Position numbers and translations under genes: made by a program | DNA from: Lautropia sp. SCN 69-89 | GTDB lineage: Bacteria > Pseudomonadota > Gammaproteobacteria > Burkholderiales > Burkholderiaceae_E | Assembly: GCA_001724855.1 (NCBI GenBank) | Contig: MEED01000026.1 | Coordinates: 1 to 56,325, forward strand | Direction of reading: 5' to 3' | DNA length: 56,325 nt | Notes under the pieces: model-generated | The model's database searches: none | What the model was told of the DNA's origin: nothing | The model's input: the letters and a program-made list of their open reading frames with translations, nothing else | Shown: positions 46,974 to 55,671 of the stretch, in pieces | How positions within the stretch are numbered: the stretch's first letter is position 1 | How the letters are laid out: each line of letters begins with the position of its first letter

Positions 46974-48170
46974 ATGCTCGAGTTCGAGACCTGGTGGCTG
47001 CTGGCGATTCCGCTGTTCTTCGTGCTCGGGTGGTTCGCGGCGCGCTACGAGGCGGCGCTCGGAAGCAGCGGAGGGCGCCGCGACGGCGGCGGCTTGCCCG
47101 ATGCCTATTTCCGCGGGCTGAACTTCCTGCTCAACGAGCAGTCCGACAAGGCGGTCGACGCGTTCATCGACGTCGTTCGCCTCGACCCCGAGACCGTCGA
47201 CCTTCACTTCGCGCTGGGCAACCTGTTTCGCCGCCGCGGCGAATCCGACCGGGCGATCCGCGTTCACCTGAACCTCGTCGAGCGCGGCGACCTCGACGCA
47301 TCGCAGCGCGAGCACGCGCTGTTCGAGCTCGGCCAGGACTACCTGAAGGCGGGTCTCCTCGACCGCGCCGAAGACGCGTTCAATCGTCTCGAGGGCACGC
47401 GCTATGGCGCGCCTGCCCAGCACCATCGGCTCGAGATCGCGCAGATGGTGCGCGACTGGCCGCTGGCGATCGAGCTGGCCGAGGGGCTGCAGCGCGACCG
47501 GGGCGAGAACCGTGCGCGCGACATCGCGCACTTTCACTGCGAGCTCGCGGTGCGCGCACTGGCCAGCGACGCGGGCTCGCGCTTCGAGCAGGCGCGGCGC
47601 GAACTCGACCTGGCGGCGCAGGCCGACCCGGCCCATCCACGGCCGCGATTGCTGCGCGGCGAGGTGGCCGCAGCCGAAGGCGATCACGCGGCGGCGATCG
47701 AGGCGTGGCGCGGCGTCGAACGCGACAGCCCGGAATGGCTGGCGCTGGTCGCCCCCGGCTGGCTGGCGGCGTTTGCGGCGCTCGGCCGTCGCGACGAGGG
47801 GATCGAGGCGCTCGAGTCGGTGCATCGCGAGCATCCGTCGATCGACGCGTTCACGGCGCTTGCGGCGGCCCGCGCCGAACGCGACGGCGGCGCTGCGGCG
47901 GTGGCATGGGCCGAGCAGGCCTTGCAGGCGGCGCCGTCGCTGCTCGGCCTGGAGAAGCTGCTCGCGATGAAGGCGGAGCTGCGGCGCGACGGTGAACAGG
48001 CCGAGGTCGAACTCGCGCAGCGGCTGATCCAGGCGCAGGCGCGGCGCTTGTCGCGCTACGTCTGCGGCCATTGCGGATTCAAGGCGCGGCAGTTCTACTG
48101 GCAGTGCCCGGGGTGCAACCGCTGGGACACCTACGCGCCCAGGCGCAGCGAGGAGCTCGAACGTGGCTGA
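46974..48170 (+). CDS. lapB: Lipopolysaccharide assembly protein LapB
   Basis: A 398-residue inner-membrane protein with one N-terminal helix (about 6-22, WWLLAIPLFFVLGWF), TPR repeats over about 40-340, and a C-terminal rubredoxin-type metal knot (CGHCGF and CPGCNRW). LapB delivers LpxC to FtsH and so limits LPS synthesis. The stop overlaps the start of rfaE1 by 8 nt. Confidence 0.94.
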   Translation: MLEFETWWLLAIPLFFVLGWFAARYEAALGSSGGRRDGGGLPDAYFRGLNFLLNEQSDKAVDAFIDVVRLDPETVDLHFALGNLFRRRGESDRAIRVHLNLVERGDLDASQREHALFELGQDYLKAGLLDRAEDAFNRLEGTRYGAPAQHHRLEIAQMVRDWPLAIELAEGLQRDRGENRARDIAHFHCELAVRALASDAGSRFEQARRELDLAAQADPAHPRPRLLRGEVAAAEGDHAAAIEAWRGVERDSPEWLALVAPGWLAAFAALGRRDEGIEALESVHREHPSIDAFTALAAARAERDGGAAAVAWAEQALQAAPSLLGLEKLLAMKAELRRDGEQAEVELAQRLIQAQARRLSRYVCGHCGFKARQFYWQCPGCNRWDTYAPRRSEELERG

Positions 48171-49098
48171 GGCGGTACCCCGCGTCGATTTTTCGGGCGC
48201 GCGCCTGCTGGTGGTGGGCGACCTGATGCTCGATCGCTACTGGTTCGGCGACGTGCAGCGCATTTCGCCCGAGGCGCCGGTGCCGGTGGTGCGCGTCACG
48301 CGCAGCGACGAGCGGCTCGGCGGCGCGGCCAACGTCGCGTTCAACGCGGCCAGCCTCGGCGTGCGCGCGACGCTCGTCGGCGCGATCGGCGAGGACGAAC
48401 CCGGCCGGCGCATCGAGGCGCTGGCGCGCGAGCGCGGCATCGAGTTGCGCGCCGCGCGCGACCCGCAGCTGGCCACCACGATCAAGCTGCGCGTGATCGG
48501 CCGCCAGCAGCAGTTGCTGCGCGTCGACTTCGAGCAGGCGCCGGGGCCGCAGGCGCTCGAGCAGGCGTTCGAGGCGGTGCGCGCGGCGATCGACCAGGCC
48601 CAGGTGGTGGTGCTGTCCGACTACGGCAAGGGCGTGCTCGCGCAGGTCGAGCGGATCGTCGCGCTGGCGCGCGCGGCCGGGCGGATCGTCATCGTCGACC
48701 CCAAGGGCGACGACTACTCGCGCTACGCCGGCGCCACCGTGCTCACGCCGAACCGCGGCGAGCTGCGCGAGGTCGTGGGTGCCTGGCGCGACGAGGCCGA
48801 TCTTGCCGCGCGCGCGCAGGCCCTGCGCCGCTCGCTGAAGGTGCGCTACCTGCTGCTCACGCGCTCCGAGGAAGGCATGACGCTGTTCTCCGACGACGGC
48901 GTGCTCGACGTGCCTGCGCAGGCGCGCGAGGTCTACGATGTCTCGGGCGCCGGCGACACCGTGGTGGCGGTGCTGGCATCGATGCTGGCCGCCGGCCGGC
49001 CGATCGCGGAGGCGGTCACGCTGGCCAATCGCGCGGCCGGGATCGTCGTCGGCAAGCTGGGTACCGCGGCGGTCACGCCGCAGGAGCTGTTCGCGTGA
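48163..49098 (+). CDS. rfaE1: Heptose-7-phosphate kinase RfaE1 (HldA-type)
   Basis: A 311-residue PfkB-family kinase that phosphorylates D-glycero-D-manno-heptose-7-phosphate for LPS core synthesis. Typical are the VVGDLMLDRYWFGDVQRISPEAPVPV start (about 17-42), the GGAANVAFN segment and the anion-hole motif DVSGAGDTVVAVLA near residue 263. The protein has only the kinase part; the cytidylyltransferase (RfaE2) is not fused. It starts with GTG, overlapping lapB by 8 nt. Confidence 0.93.
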   Translation: MAEAVPRVDFSGARLLVVGDLMLDRYWFGDVQRISPEAPVPVVRVTRSDERLGGAANVAFNAASLGVRATLVGAIGEDEPGRRIEALARERGIELRAARDPQLATTIKLRVIGRQQQLLRVDFEQAPGPQALEQAFEAVRAAIDQAQVVVLSDYGKGVLAQVERIVALARAAGRIVIVDPKGDDYSRYAGATVLTPNRGELREVVGAWRDEADLAARAQALRRSLKVRYLLLTRSEEGMTLFSDDGVLDVPAQAREVYDVSGAGDTVVAVLASMLAAGRPIAEAVTLANRAAGIVVGKLGTAAVTPQELFA

Positions 49099-49553
49099 AG
49101 GGGGTGGCTGCGATGCGCGTGATCGCCGCCGCCGCGCGGCGTGCGATCGCCGCCGCTGCGCTCGTCCTGGCCTGCGCCGGCACGGCGCTCGCAGTCGATG
49201 CGAACACCGCCACCCAGGACGAGCTGCAGACCATCCGCGGCGTCGGCCCGGCCTTGTCGGCGCGCATCGTCGAAGCGCGCCGGGCGCGGCCCTTCACCGA
49301 CCTGGAAGACCTGAAGGCGAGGGTGCGCGGCGTCGGCGACGCGAACCTGCGTCGGATGCGCGAGGCGGGGCTGCGGGTGGGCCCCTCCGGGCGTGTCGCT
49401 GCCGTGCCGACCTTCATCGGCCAGCCGGCGGCGGATGGCGCCAGGCACGGCCGTTCCGCCTCCGGGAAGTCGCCGGCCCGGAAGTCGCCGGCGGCGACGT
49501 CGCTGGCCCCACCCGCGTCGGCCGGGCAGTTGCCGGCCGCCCCGCGACCATAG
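49095..49553 (+). CDS. ComEA-like helix-hairpin-helix protein
   Basis: A 152-residue exported protein with a signal peptide (roughly residues 1-33, rich in Ala) and a helix-hairpin-helix domain (VDANTATQDELQTIRGVGP, then FTDLEDLKARVRGVGD). The tail is low-complexity Pro/Ala/Ser. It resembles ComEA, the periplasmic DNA-binding protein of natural uptake. A GTG start at 49095 overlaps the rfaE1 stop (GTGA); an ATG at 49113 is an alternative. Confidence 0.8.
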   Translation: MKGVAAMRVIAAAARRAIAAAALVLACAGTALAVDANTATQDELQTIRGVGPALSARIVEARRARPFTDLEDLKARVRGVGDANLRRMREAGLRVGPSGRVAAVPTFIGQPAADGARHGRSASGKSPARKSPAATSLAPPASAGQLPAAPRP

Positions 49554-49580
49554 CGCCGGACGCTGAACGGGACGCCGCGC

Positions 49581-50513
49581 ATGCCCTCCGGCCTCGATCG
49601 CCGTGCCGGCCAGCAGGCGGCACCTGCGGGCGCGATTCCCGGGCGGCCACCCAGCCTGCGGCAGCGGGCCGGCCTTTACTGGCGCCTCACGCGGATGCAC
49701 CGTCCGATCGGCACCTTGCTGCTGCTGTGGCCGACGCTCGCGGCGTTGTTCATCGCGTCGCGCGGCTGGCCCGATCCGTACCTGCTGTTCGCCTTCTCGC
49801 TGGGCACGCTGCTGATGCGCTCGGCCGGCTGTGCGATCAACGACTGGGCCGACCGCGACTTCGACCGACACGTCGCCCGCACGCGCGACCGTCCGCTGAC
49901 CGCCGGCGCGATCGAACCCTGGGAAGCGGTAGCGGTGTTCGTCGCGCTGTCGCTGGTGGCGTTGCTGCTGGTCGTGCCGATGAACCGGCTGGCCTGGGCG
50001 CTCGCCGTAGTGGCGGCATTCCTGGCCGCCAGTTATCCGTTCACGAAGCGCTTCCTCGCGCTGCCGCAGGCGTATCTCGGCATCGCATTCGGGTTCGGCA
50101 TTCCGATGGCCTTCGCGGCGGTCCGCAACGAGTTGCCGGCGGCGGCCTGGACGATGCTTGCGTCGAACGTCTTCTGGGCGCTGGCCTACGACACCGAGTA
50201 TGCGATGGTCGATCGCGACGACGACCTGAAGATCGGCATTCGCACCGCGGCGATCACCTTCGGCCGGTTCGACGTCGCCGCGGTGATGATCTGCTATGCG
50301 GCCACGCTCGCGCTGCTTGCCGCGGTCGGGCGTATCGAGGAGCTCGGTGCGCCGTACTACGCGGGGCTGGCCGTGGCCGCGGGCATGGCCGGCTACCACT
50401 ACGCGCTGATTCGCGATCGCGGCCGCGAGGGGTGCTTTCGCGCCTTCAACCACAACAACTGGTTCGGCGCGGCCGTGTTCGGCGGCGTGCTCGCGAGCTA
50501 CCTGGCCGGCTGA
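49581..50513 (+). CDS. ubiA: 4-hydroxybenzoate octaprenyltransferase UbiA
   Basis: A 310-residue membrane prenyltransferase with about eight to nine helices and the two aspartate motifs, [20 protein letters not shown] and the [19 protein letters not shown] segment, which bind the Mg-prenyl diphosphate. It attaches the prenyl chain to 4-hydroxybenzoate in ubiquinone synthesis. It converges on proC with a 56-bp gap. Confidence 0.94.
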   Translation: MPSGLDRRAGQQAAPAGAIPGRPPSLRQRAGLYWRLTRMHRPIGTLLLLWPTLAALFIASRGWPDPYLLFAFSLGTLLMRSAGCAINDWADRDFDRHVARTRDRPLTAGAIEPWEAVAVFVALSLVALLLVVPMNRLAWALAVVAAFLAASYPFTKRFLALPQAYLGIAFGFGIPMAFAAVRNELPAAAWTMLASNVFWALAYDTEYAMVDRDDDLKIGIRTAAITFGRFDVAAVMICYAATLALLAAVGRIEELGAPYYAGLAVAAGMAGYHYALIRDRGREGCFRAFNHNNWFGAAVFGGVLASYLAG

Positions 50514-50569
50514 GCGTCGGGCGGCCGGCGGCGAGTGACGGCCAGGGCCGCACTGCTGCCCAGACTGGC

Positions 50570-51385
50570 TCAGGCGCTGCCGAATTCGTCACCCATCTCC
50601 ACGCCCCGGCGATGCGCCGCTGCGATTGCCCGCCCCACCAGCCCGCGCAGGTCGCCCGCTTCCATCACCGCGAGTGCGGCCGCGGTCGTGCCGCCGCGCG
50701 AGGTGACGCGCTCGCGCAGCGTGGCCGGCGGCTCGTCGGCGCGCAGCGCCAGCTGCGCCGCGCCGGCGAACGTGTTCAGGACCAGCTCGCGTGCCTGGTG
50801 CGCGTCGAGTCCCAGCCCGAGCGCCGCCTGCTGCATCGCTTCCATGAACAGGAACACGTAGGCCGGCCCGCTACCGCTGACCGCGGTGACCGCGTCGAGC
50901 AAGGATTCGTCGTCGACCCAGACCGTCGGGCCGACCGCGCCGAGTACGCGCTCGGCGGTTTCACGGTCGGCCTGGCCGGTGCCCGGCAGCGCGGCCAGTC
51001 CGGTCACGCCCATGCCGATCAGCGCCGGTGTATTCGGCATCGCCCGCACGACCCTGCGGTGTCCGTCCAGCCAGCGCGACAGGTCGCTCGCGCGGATGCC
51101 CGCGGCCACGCTGACCACCAGCGCTTCGCGCAGCAGCGGCTGCAGCGGTGCGACCGCCTCGCGCATCTGCTGCGGCTTGACCGCCAGCACCACCAGGTCG
51201 GCGCCGCCCAGCGCATCGGCGCCCGCGCGTTCGAAGGCGGCGACGCCGAAGCGTGCATGAAGCGCCTCGCGTTGCGCCGCAAGCGGCTCGACCACGCGGA
51301 GCGAGGCCGGCGCCGCGCCGCGCGCAAGCAGGCCTCCGACGAGTGCGGCGGCCATGTTGCCGCCGCCGATGAATGCGATCTGCAT
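50570..51385 (-). CDS. proC: Pyrroline-5-carboxylate reductase ProC
   Basis: A 271-residue reductase of proline synthesis with the NAD(P)-binding start IAFIGGGNMAAALVGGLL, RAMPNTPALIGMG and the active-site VSGSGPAYVFLFMEAM segment near residues 163-178. The ATG at 51385 puts the Rossmann motif near the N terminus; the in-frame extension further upstream overlaps a tandem repeat and is not credible. It is downstream of murJ with a 94-bp gap. Confidence 0.96.
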   Translation of the reverse strand: MQIAFIGGGNMAAALVGGLLARGAAPASLRVVEPLAAQREALHARFGVAAFERAGADALGGADLVVLAVKPQQMREAVAPLQPLLREALVVSVAAGIRASDLSRWLDGHRRVVRAMPNTPALIGMGVTGLAALPGTGQADRETAERVLGAVGPTVWVDDESLLDAVTAVSGSGPAYVFLFMEAMQQAALGLGLDAHQARELVLNTFAGAAQLALRADEPPATLRERVTSRGGTTAAALAVMEAGDLRGLVGRAIAAAHRRGVEMGDEFGSA

Positions 51386-51440
51386 GCCGGGCTCCGTTGC
51401 AAAAGCGAGAGGATCGGCGCTTTCGCGGCTCGCGCGCAAG

Positions 51441-51482
51441 CGGCCGGGCAGGGGGCGTTCACGGCCGGCCAGGGGGCGTTCA
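51441..51482. repeat. Tandem 21-bp repeat at the 3' end of murJ
   Basis: Two adjoining 21-bp copies (51441-51461 and 51462-51482) differ at one base; the core AGGGGGCGTTCA is exact in both. The second copy runs into the murJ stop codon (51480-51482). A slipped-strand duplication is likely. It lies between murJ and proC. Confidence 0.75.
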
Positions 51483-53078
51483 CGCGTCGCGGCTGCGCCG
51501 GCGACCACGTGCCATGAACTGAACCGGCCGCACGCCCAGGGCCAGCAGCGCGCCCAGATAGAGGAGCGCGCCGCCGCCGACCAGCCCCAGCACCAGTCCG
51601 ATGCGTTCGAGCGGCGCCGCGCGCAGCGCGATCCAGTCGAAGCGCGGCACGGCGATGACCAGCGCGACCGCCAGCAGCGCGGCGGCGGCGATCGTCTGGG
51701 CGAGGAACTTCGGCCAGCCCGGCGTGGGCCGCCAGACGCCGCGCCGATGCAGGCCCCTGAGCAGCAGGCCCGCGTTGGCGAGCGCGCCCAGCGAGATCGA
51801 CACCGCCAGCCCCGCGTGCGCGAGCCAGGGCACGGTGAGCAGGTTCAGCAGCTGCGTCACCACCAGCACGAACAGCGCGATCTTCACTGGCGTGCGCACG
51901 TCCTGTTGCGCATAGAACCCCGGGGCGAGCACCTTGACCGCGATGAGGCCGATCAGCCCGATCGCGTAACCGCCGACCGCTCGCCGGGTCATCTCGACGT
52001 CGTGCGCGTCGAAGCGCCCGTAATGGAACAGCAGCGCGGTCAGCGGCTCGGCCATCAACGCCAGGCCCACCATGCACGGCAGCGCCAGCAGCACGCATAG
52101 CCGCAGGCCCCAGTCGAGCAGCTCGCTGTAGGCGCGGTCGTCGCCGCGACCGCGCGCGCTCGCCAGCGTCGGCAACAGCACGGTGCCCAGCGCCACGCCG
52201 AGCAGCGCGGTGGGGAATTCCATCAGCCGGTCGCCGTAGGAGATCCAGGAGACGCTGCCCGGCGCCAGGCGCGACGCGATATGCGTGTTGATCAGCAGGC
52301 TGATCTGCGCGACCGAGACCGCCAGCGCCGCCGGCGCCATCAGTTGCAGGATGCGCCGCGTATGCGGATCGGCGAGCGCCTGGCGCAGGTTCAGGCCGAT
52401 GCGCGGCAGCATGCCGATGCGCCGCAGCGCCGGAATCTGGATCGCGAGCTGCGCGATGCCGCCGAGCACGACGCCGGCGGCCAGCGCATAGACCGGCGGG
52501 TCGAAGCGGCTCGCCAGGCCGAGCGCCGCGCCGATGAAGCACAGGTTGAGCATCACCGGCGTGAAGGCGGGCACCGCGAAGCGCTGCCAGGTGTTGAGGA
52601 TGCCGGCCGACAGTGCGATCAGCGAGGCGAACAGGATGTACGGGAACATCCAGCGGGTCATGACCACCGCCGCGTCGAAGGCCTCGGGCTGCTCGTGAAG
52701 CCCCGACGCGATGGCCCAGACGAGGGCGGGCGAGGCCGCCGCGCCCAGCAACGACACGGCCACCAGTGCCCAGAACAGCGAGGTGGCGACGCGATCGACC
52801 AGCGTCTTCGTCTCGGCCAGCGCGGCTTGCGGGTCGGCGCCGCAACGCGCCTCGGCCTGCGCGCGCGATTCGGACAGGATCGGCACGAACGCCTGCGAGA
52901 AGGCGCCTTCCGCGAACAGGCGCCGCAGCAGGTTGGGTAGCCGGAACGCCACGAAGAAGGCGTCGGTAAACGCCGAAGCCCCGAAGATCGCGGCAGTGAG
53001 GTTCTCCCGCGCGAGGCCGGTGATCCGCGACAGCAGGGTCAGGCCGCTGACGGTGGCCGCCGCCCGCAGCAAACTCAT
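51480..53078 (-). CDS. murJ: Lipid II flippase MurJ
   Basis: A 532-residue membrane protein of the MurJ/MviN family with about 14 transmembrane helices. Typical segments are [16 protein letters not shown] at the start, [23 protein letters not shown]-like [20 protein letters not shown], and the [17 protein letters not shown] part. It moves lipid II across the inner membrane for peptidoglycan synthesis. It is divergent from rpsT, sharing the 53079-53290 gap. Confidence 0.96.
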   Translation of the reverse strand: MSLLRAAATVSGLTLLSRITGLARENLTAAIFGASAFTDAFFVAFRLPNLLRRLFAEGAFSQAFVPILSESRAQAEARCGADPQAALAETKTLVDRVATSLFWALVAVSLLGAAASPALVWAIASGLHEQPEAFDAAVVMTRWMFPYILFASLIALSAGILNTWQRFAVPAFTPVMLNLCFIGAALGLASRFDPPVYALAAGVVLGGIAQLAIQIPALRRIGMLPRIGLNLRQALADPHTRRILQLMAPAALAVSVAQISLLINTHIASRLAPGSVSWISYGDRLMEFPTALLGVALGTVLLPTLASARGRGDDRAYSELLDWGLRLCVLLALPCMVGLALMAEPLTALLFHYGRFDAHDVEMTRRAVGGYAIGLIGLIAVKVLAPGFYAQQDVRTPVKIALFVLVVTQLLNLLTVPWLAHAGLAVSISLGALANAGLLLRGLHRRGVWRPTPGWPKFLAQTIAAAALLAVALVIAVPRFDWIALRAAPLERIGLVLGLVGGGALLYLGALLALGVRPVQFMARGRRRSRDA

Positions 53079-53115
53079 GCGCAGCCGCCGCGCCGGCGGC
53101 TGCCGTTGGGCAGTC

Positions 53116-53145
53116 TTGCGGGGCTGATGCGAAATCGGTTATTAT
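53116..53145 (+). promoter_or_regulatory. rpsT: rpsT promoter candidate
   Basis: TTGCGG (53116-53121) and TATTAT (53140-53145) are separated by 18 bp and point toward rpsT. It is the only AT-rich -10-like site in the divergent gap. It is followed by a structured leader of about 140 nt. Confidence 0.5.
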
Positions 53146-53155
53146 TCAAGGCTTT

Positions 53156-53239
53156 CCGGAATATTTTCCGGGCCGTAACAATGCCTGCACAATGCGCCTG
53201 TACAGTGAATGCCTGTACAACGCGCCTGCGTCGCAGGCG
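53156..53239 (+). promoter_or_regulatory. rpsT: Structured, repeat-rich rpsT leader
   Basis: Three copies of GCCTGyACA occur at 53183-53191, 53196-53204 and 53211-53219. Two perfect hairpins flank them, CCGGAA-TATT-TTCCGG at 53156-53171 and CGCCTGC-GTC-GCAGGCG at 53223-53239. This leader may be where S20 regulates its own synthesis; that is inference. Confidence 0.5.
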
Positions 53240-53290
53240 GGCGTTCACGGTGCCGGAGTTCAACCTGAGCGACCCAAGCGAGATTCTCTC

Positions 53291-53554
53291 ATGGCCAACA
53301 TCGCCTCTGCCCGCAAGCGCGCCCGCCAGGCCGTCAAGCGCAACCTGCACAACTCGAGCCTGCGTTCGCGCCTGCGCACCGCGATCAAGTCGGTCCGCAA
53401 GGCCATCCTGGCCGGCGACAAGGAAGCAGCGGCGAAGACGCTGCAGTCGGCGCAAAGCGTGATCGACAGGATCGCCGACAAGAAGATCGTTCACAAGAAC
53501 GCGGCCTCGCGCCACAAGAGCCGCCTCGCCGCCGCCGTCAAGTCGATGAGCTGA
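53291..53554 (+). CDS. rpsT: 30S ribosomal protein S20
   Basis: An 87-residue, very basic helical protein that matches S20 ([48 protein letters not shown]). It binds 16S rRNA early in assembly. Start at the ATG at 53291, the usual N terminus; in-frame upstream sequence is leader. Its 3' end overlaps that of the converging YggS-type gene by 17 bp. Confidence 0.97.
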   Translation: MANIASARKRARQAVKRNLHNSSLRSRLRTAIKSVRKAILAGDKEAAAKTLQSAQSVIDRIADKKIVHKNAASRHKSRLAAAVKSMS

Positions 53555-54356
53555 GCGGTGAACCGGGCGATGACTCGGGGGGCGGGCTGAATTCCCGCGT
53601 CGCCCGAGGGCGGGTGCCGAACAGCGCGCTGCCCACCCGCACGATCGTCGCACCCTCCATCACCGCGGATTCCAGGTCCGCGGACATTCCCATAGAGAGC
53701 GTATCGAAGCAGTTCGCCGCGTCGGTGGCGAGCGCGGCGCGCACGCGCGCATGAAGCTCGCGTAGTGCGGCGAAGCGGCTGCGCTGCAACCCCGGGTCGT
53801 CGGTCGGCTCGGGTATCGCCATCAGTCCACGCAGCCTGAGCCGCGGAAGCGTCGCCGCCGCCAGTGCGAGCGCAACCACCTCGCCGGGTGCCACGCCGCT
53901 CTTGCTCGCCTCGCCCGACACGTTCACCTGCAGGCACAGGTTCAGCGCGGCGCGCTCCGCGGGGCGTTGCTCGGAGAGCCGGTGGGCGATCTTTTCCCGG
54001 TCCACCGAATGCACCCAATCGAAGTGTGCGGCGATGGGCCGGGTCTTGTTCGACTGGATCGGGCCGATGAAATGCCATTCGAGCGCGCCGGGCGCGGCAG
54101 GCGCCGACCCTGCGGCGGCGATGGCCGACCGCTCGTCGCTGCACGCCGCGATCTTGTCCAGCGCCTCTTGCAGGTAGTTCTCGCCGAACGCACGCTGGCC
54201 CAGGGCCGCCAGCGCAAGCACGCTCGCGGCCGGAAAAGCCTTGCTGACCGCGAGCAGGCGCACCGAGTCGGCCGGCCGACCCGCCGCTTCGCAGGCGTCC
54301 CGGATCCGTTTCAGGACCTGCTCGTAGTTTTGGCGCAACGTGCGGTCGCCGTTCAT
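53538..54356 (-). CDS. yggS: YggS-type PLP-binding homeostasis protein
   Basis: A 272-residue PLP-binding protein of the YggS/PROSC family. The PLP lysine is K39 ([11 protein letters not shown]), followed by the [12 protein letters not shown] and [16 protein letters not shown] segments and the [27 protein letters not shown] phosphate-binding end. It keeps PLP levels and amino-acid pools in balance. It lies next to pilT, a common arrangement in proteobacteria, divergently with a 117-bp gap. Confidence 0.93.
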   Translation of the reverse strand: MNGDRTLRQNYEQVLKRIRDACEAAGRPADSVRLLAVSKAFPAASVLALAALGQRAFGENYLQEALDKIAACSDERSAIAAAGSAPAAPGALEWHFIGPIQSNKTRPIAAHFDWVHSVDREKIAHRLSEQRPAERAALNLCLQVNVSGEASKSGVAPGEVVALALAAATLPRLRLRGLMAIPEPTDDPGLQRSRFAALRELHARVRAALATDAANCFDTLSMGMSADLESAVMEGATIVRVGSALFGTRPRATREFSPPPESSPGSPLSSST

Positions 54357-54473
54357 CGCGGAAATTGCCGTTTCGCCCCGGCAGGGATGCCGGGGAAGCC
54401 CCCGGTTCCGAAGATAGCAGGAATGGACGATGGCGCCGGCTCCGCGGCGCCGCAGCCGACAGAGGAAAGCGCG

Positions 54474-55517
54474 ATGGACATTGCCGAACTGCTGGCGTTC
54501 GCGGTCAAGAACAAGGCCTCGGACCTGCACCTGTCAGCGGGCCTGCCGCCGATGATCCGGGTGCACGGGGACGTGCGCCGGATCAACCTGCCGCCGATGG
54601 AGCACAAGGACGTCCACGGCATGATCTACGACATCATGAACGACTCGCAGAGGAAGGAGTACGAGGAAAGCCTCGAGTGCGACTTCTCCTTCGCGATTCC
54701 GGGGCTGGCGCGCTTCCGCGTGAACGCGTTCGTGCAGCAGCGCGGCGCGGGGGCGGTGATGCGGACGATCCCGTCGAAGATCCTGACGCTCGAGGAGCTG
54801 AACACGCCGAAGATCTTCTCCGAGATCTCGATGACGCCGCGCGGCCTGGTGCTCGTCACCGGACCGACGGGCTCCGGCAAGTCGACGACGCTGGCCGCGA
54901 TGATCAACCACGTCAACGAGAACCTCTACGGCCACATCCTCACGGTCGAGGACCCGATCGAGTTCGTCCACGAGTCGAAGCGCTGCCTGATCAACCAGCG
55001 CGAGGTCGGCCCGATGACGCTGTCGTTCAACAACGCGCTGCGCTCGGCGCTGCGCGAGGACCCCGACGTCATCCTGGTGGGCGAATTGCGCGACCTGGAG
55101 ACGATCCGGCTGGCGCTCACCGCCGCCGAGACAGGTCACCTGGTGTTCGGCACGCTGCACACCTCGTCGGCCGCCAAGACGATCGACCGTGTGATCGACG
55201 TGTTCCCGGCGGCGGAGAAGGACATGGTGCGCGCGATGCTGTCGGAATCGTTGCGAGCGGTGATCTCGCAGACGCTGCTCAAGACCAAGGACGGCAACGG
55301 CCGCGTCGCGGCGCACGAGATCATGATCGGCACCCCGGCGATCCGTAACCTGATCCGCGAGGCGAAGGTCGCCCAGATGAACTCGGCGATCCAGACTGGC
55401 GCATCGCTGGGCATGCAGACGCTGGACCAGTGCCTGACCGACCTCGTGCGCAAGAACCGGATCTCGATGTCCGAAGCCCGCGCCGTCGCCGCGGTGAAAG
55501 AAAATTTTCCAGGCTGA
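54474..55517 (+). CDS. pilT: Type IV pilus retraction ATPase PilT
   Basis: A 347-residue PilT with Walker A GPTGSGKST at 130-138, the acidic and His boxes, Walker B (VILVGELRD) and the C-terminal AIRNLIREAKVAQMNSAIQTG, which contains the retraction-specific AIRNLIRE motif. It powers pilus retraction for twitching and DNA uptake. AGAGGAAAG upstream supports the ATG at 54474. The stop codon sits inside a 36-bp palindrome. Confidence 0.97.
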   Translation: MDIAELLAFAVKNKASDLHLSAGLPPMIRVHGDVRRINLPPMEHKDVHGMIYDIMNDSQRKEYEESLECDFSFAIPGLARFRVNAFVQQRGAGAVMRTIPSKILTLEELNTPKIFSEISMTPRGLVLVTGPTGSGKSTTLAAMINHVNENLYGHILTVEDPIEFVHESKRCLINQREVGPMTLSFNNALRSALREDPDVILVGELRDLETIRLALTAAETGHLVFGTLHTSSAAKTIDRVIDVFPAAEKDMVRAMLSESLRAVISQTLLKTKDGNGRVAAHEIMIGTPAIRNLIREAKVAQMNSAIQTGASLGMQTLDQCLTDLVRKNRISMSEARAVAAVKENFPG

Positions 55518-55625
55518 CATGTCAGCCTGGAAAATTTCGGCGAAGGCTCATGTCCGCGAAGCGGACGTGAAGGCGGCGAAGCCGCCGTGCCGAAGCCAAA
55601 ATTTCCCGGCGTGACACGACAGCCC
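55502..55625 (+). repeat. Palindrome and hairpin cluster between pilT and pilU
   Basis: A perfect 36-bp palindrome (55502-55537) centred on ACATGT includes the pilT stop codon. Two hairpins with GAA loops follow, GTCCGC-GAA-GCGGAC and GGCGGC-GAA-GCCGCC. A degenerate third copy of the AAAATTT...GACA arm appears at about 55600-55620. The cluster may stabilise the pilT 3' end, attenuate transcription into pilU or be a REP-like element. Confidence 0.75.
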
Positions 55626-55671
55626 CGGACGCGCTGACGCCTGGACGAAACCACACCCACCGGACCCCACC

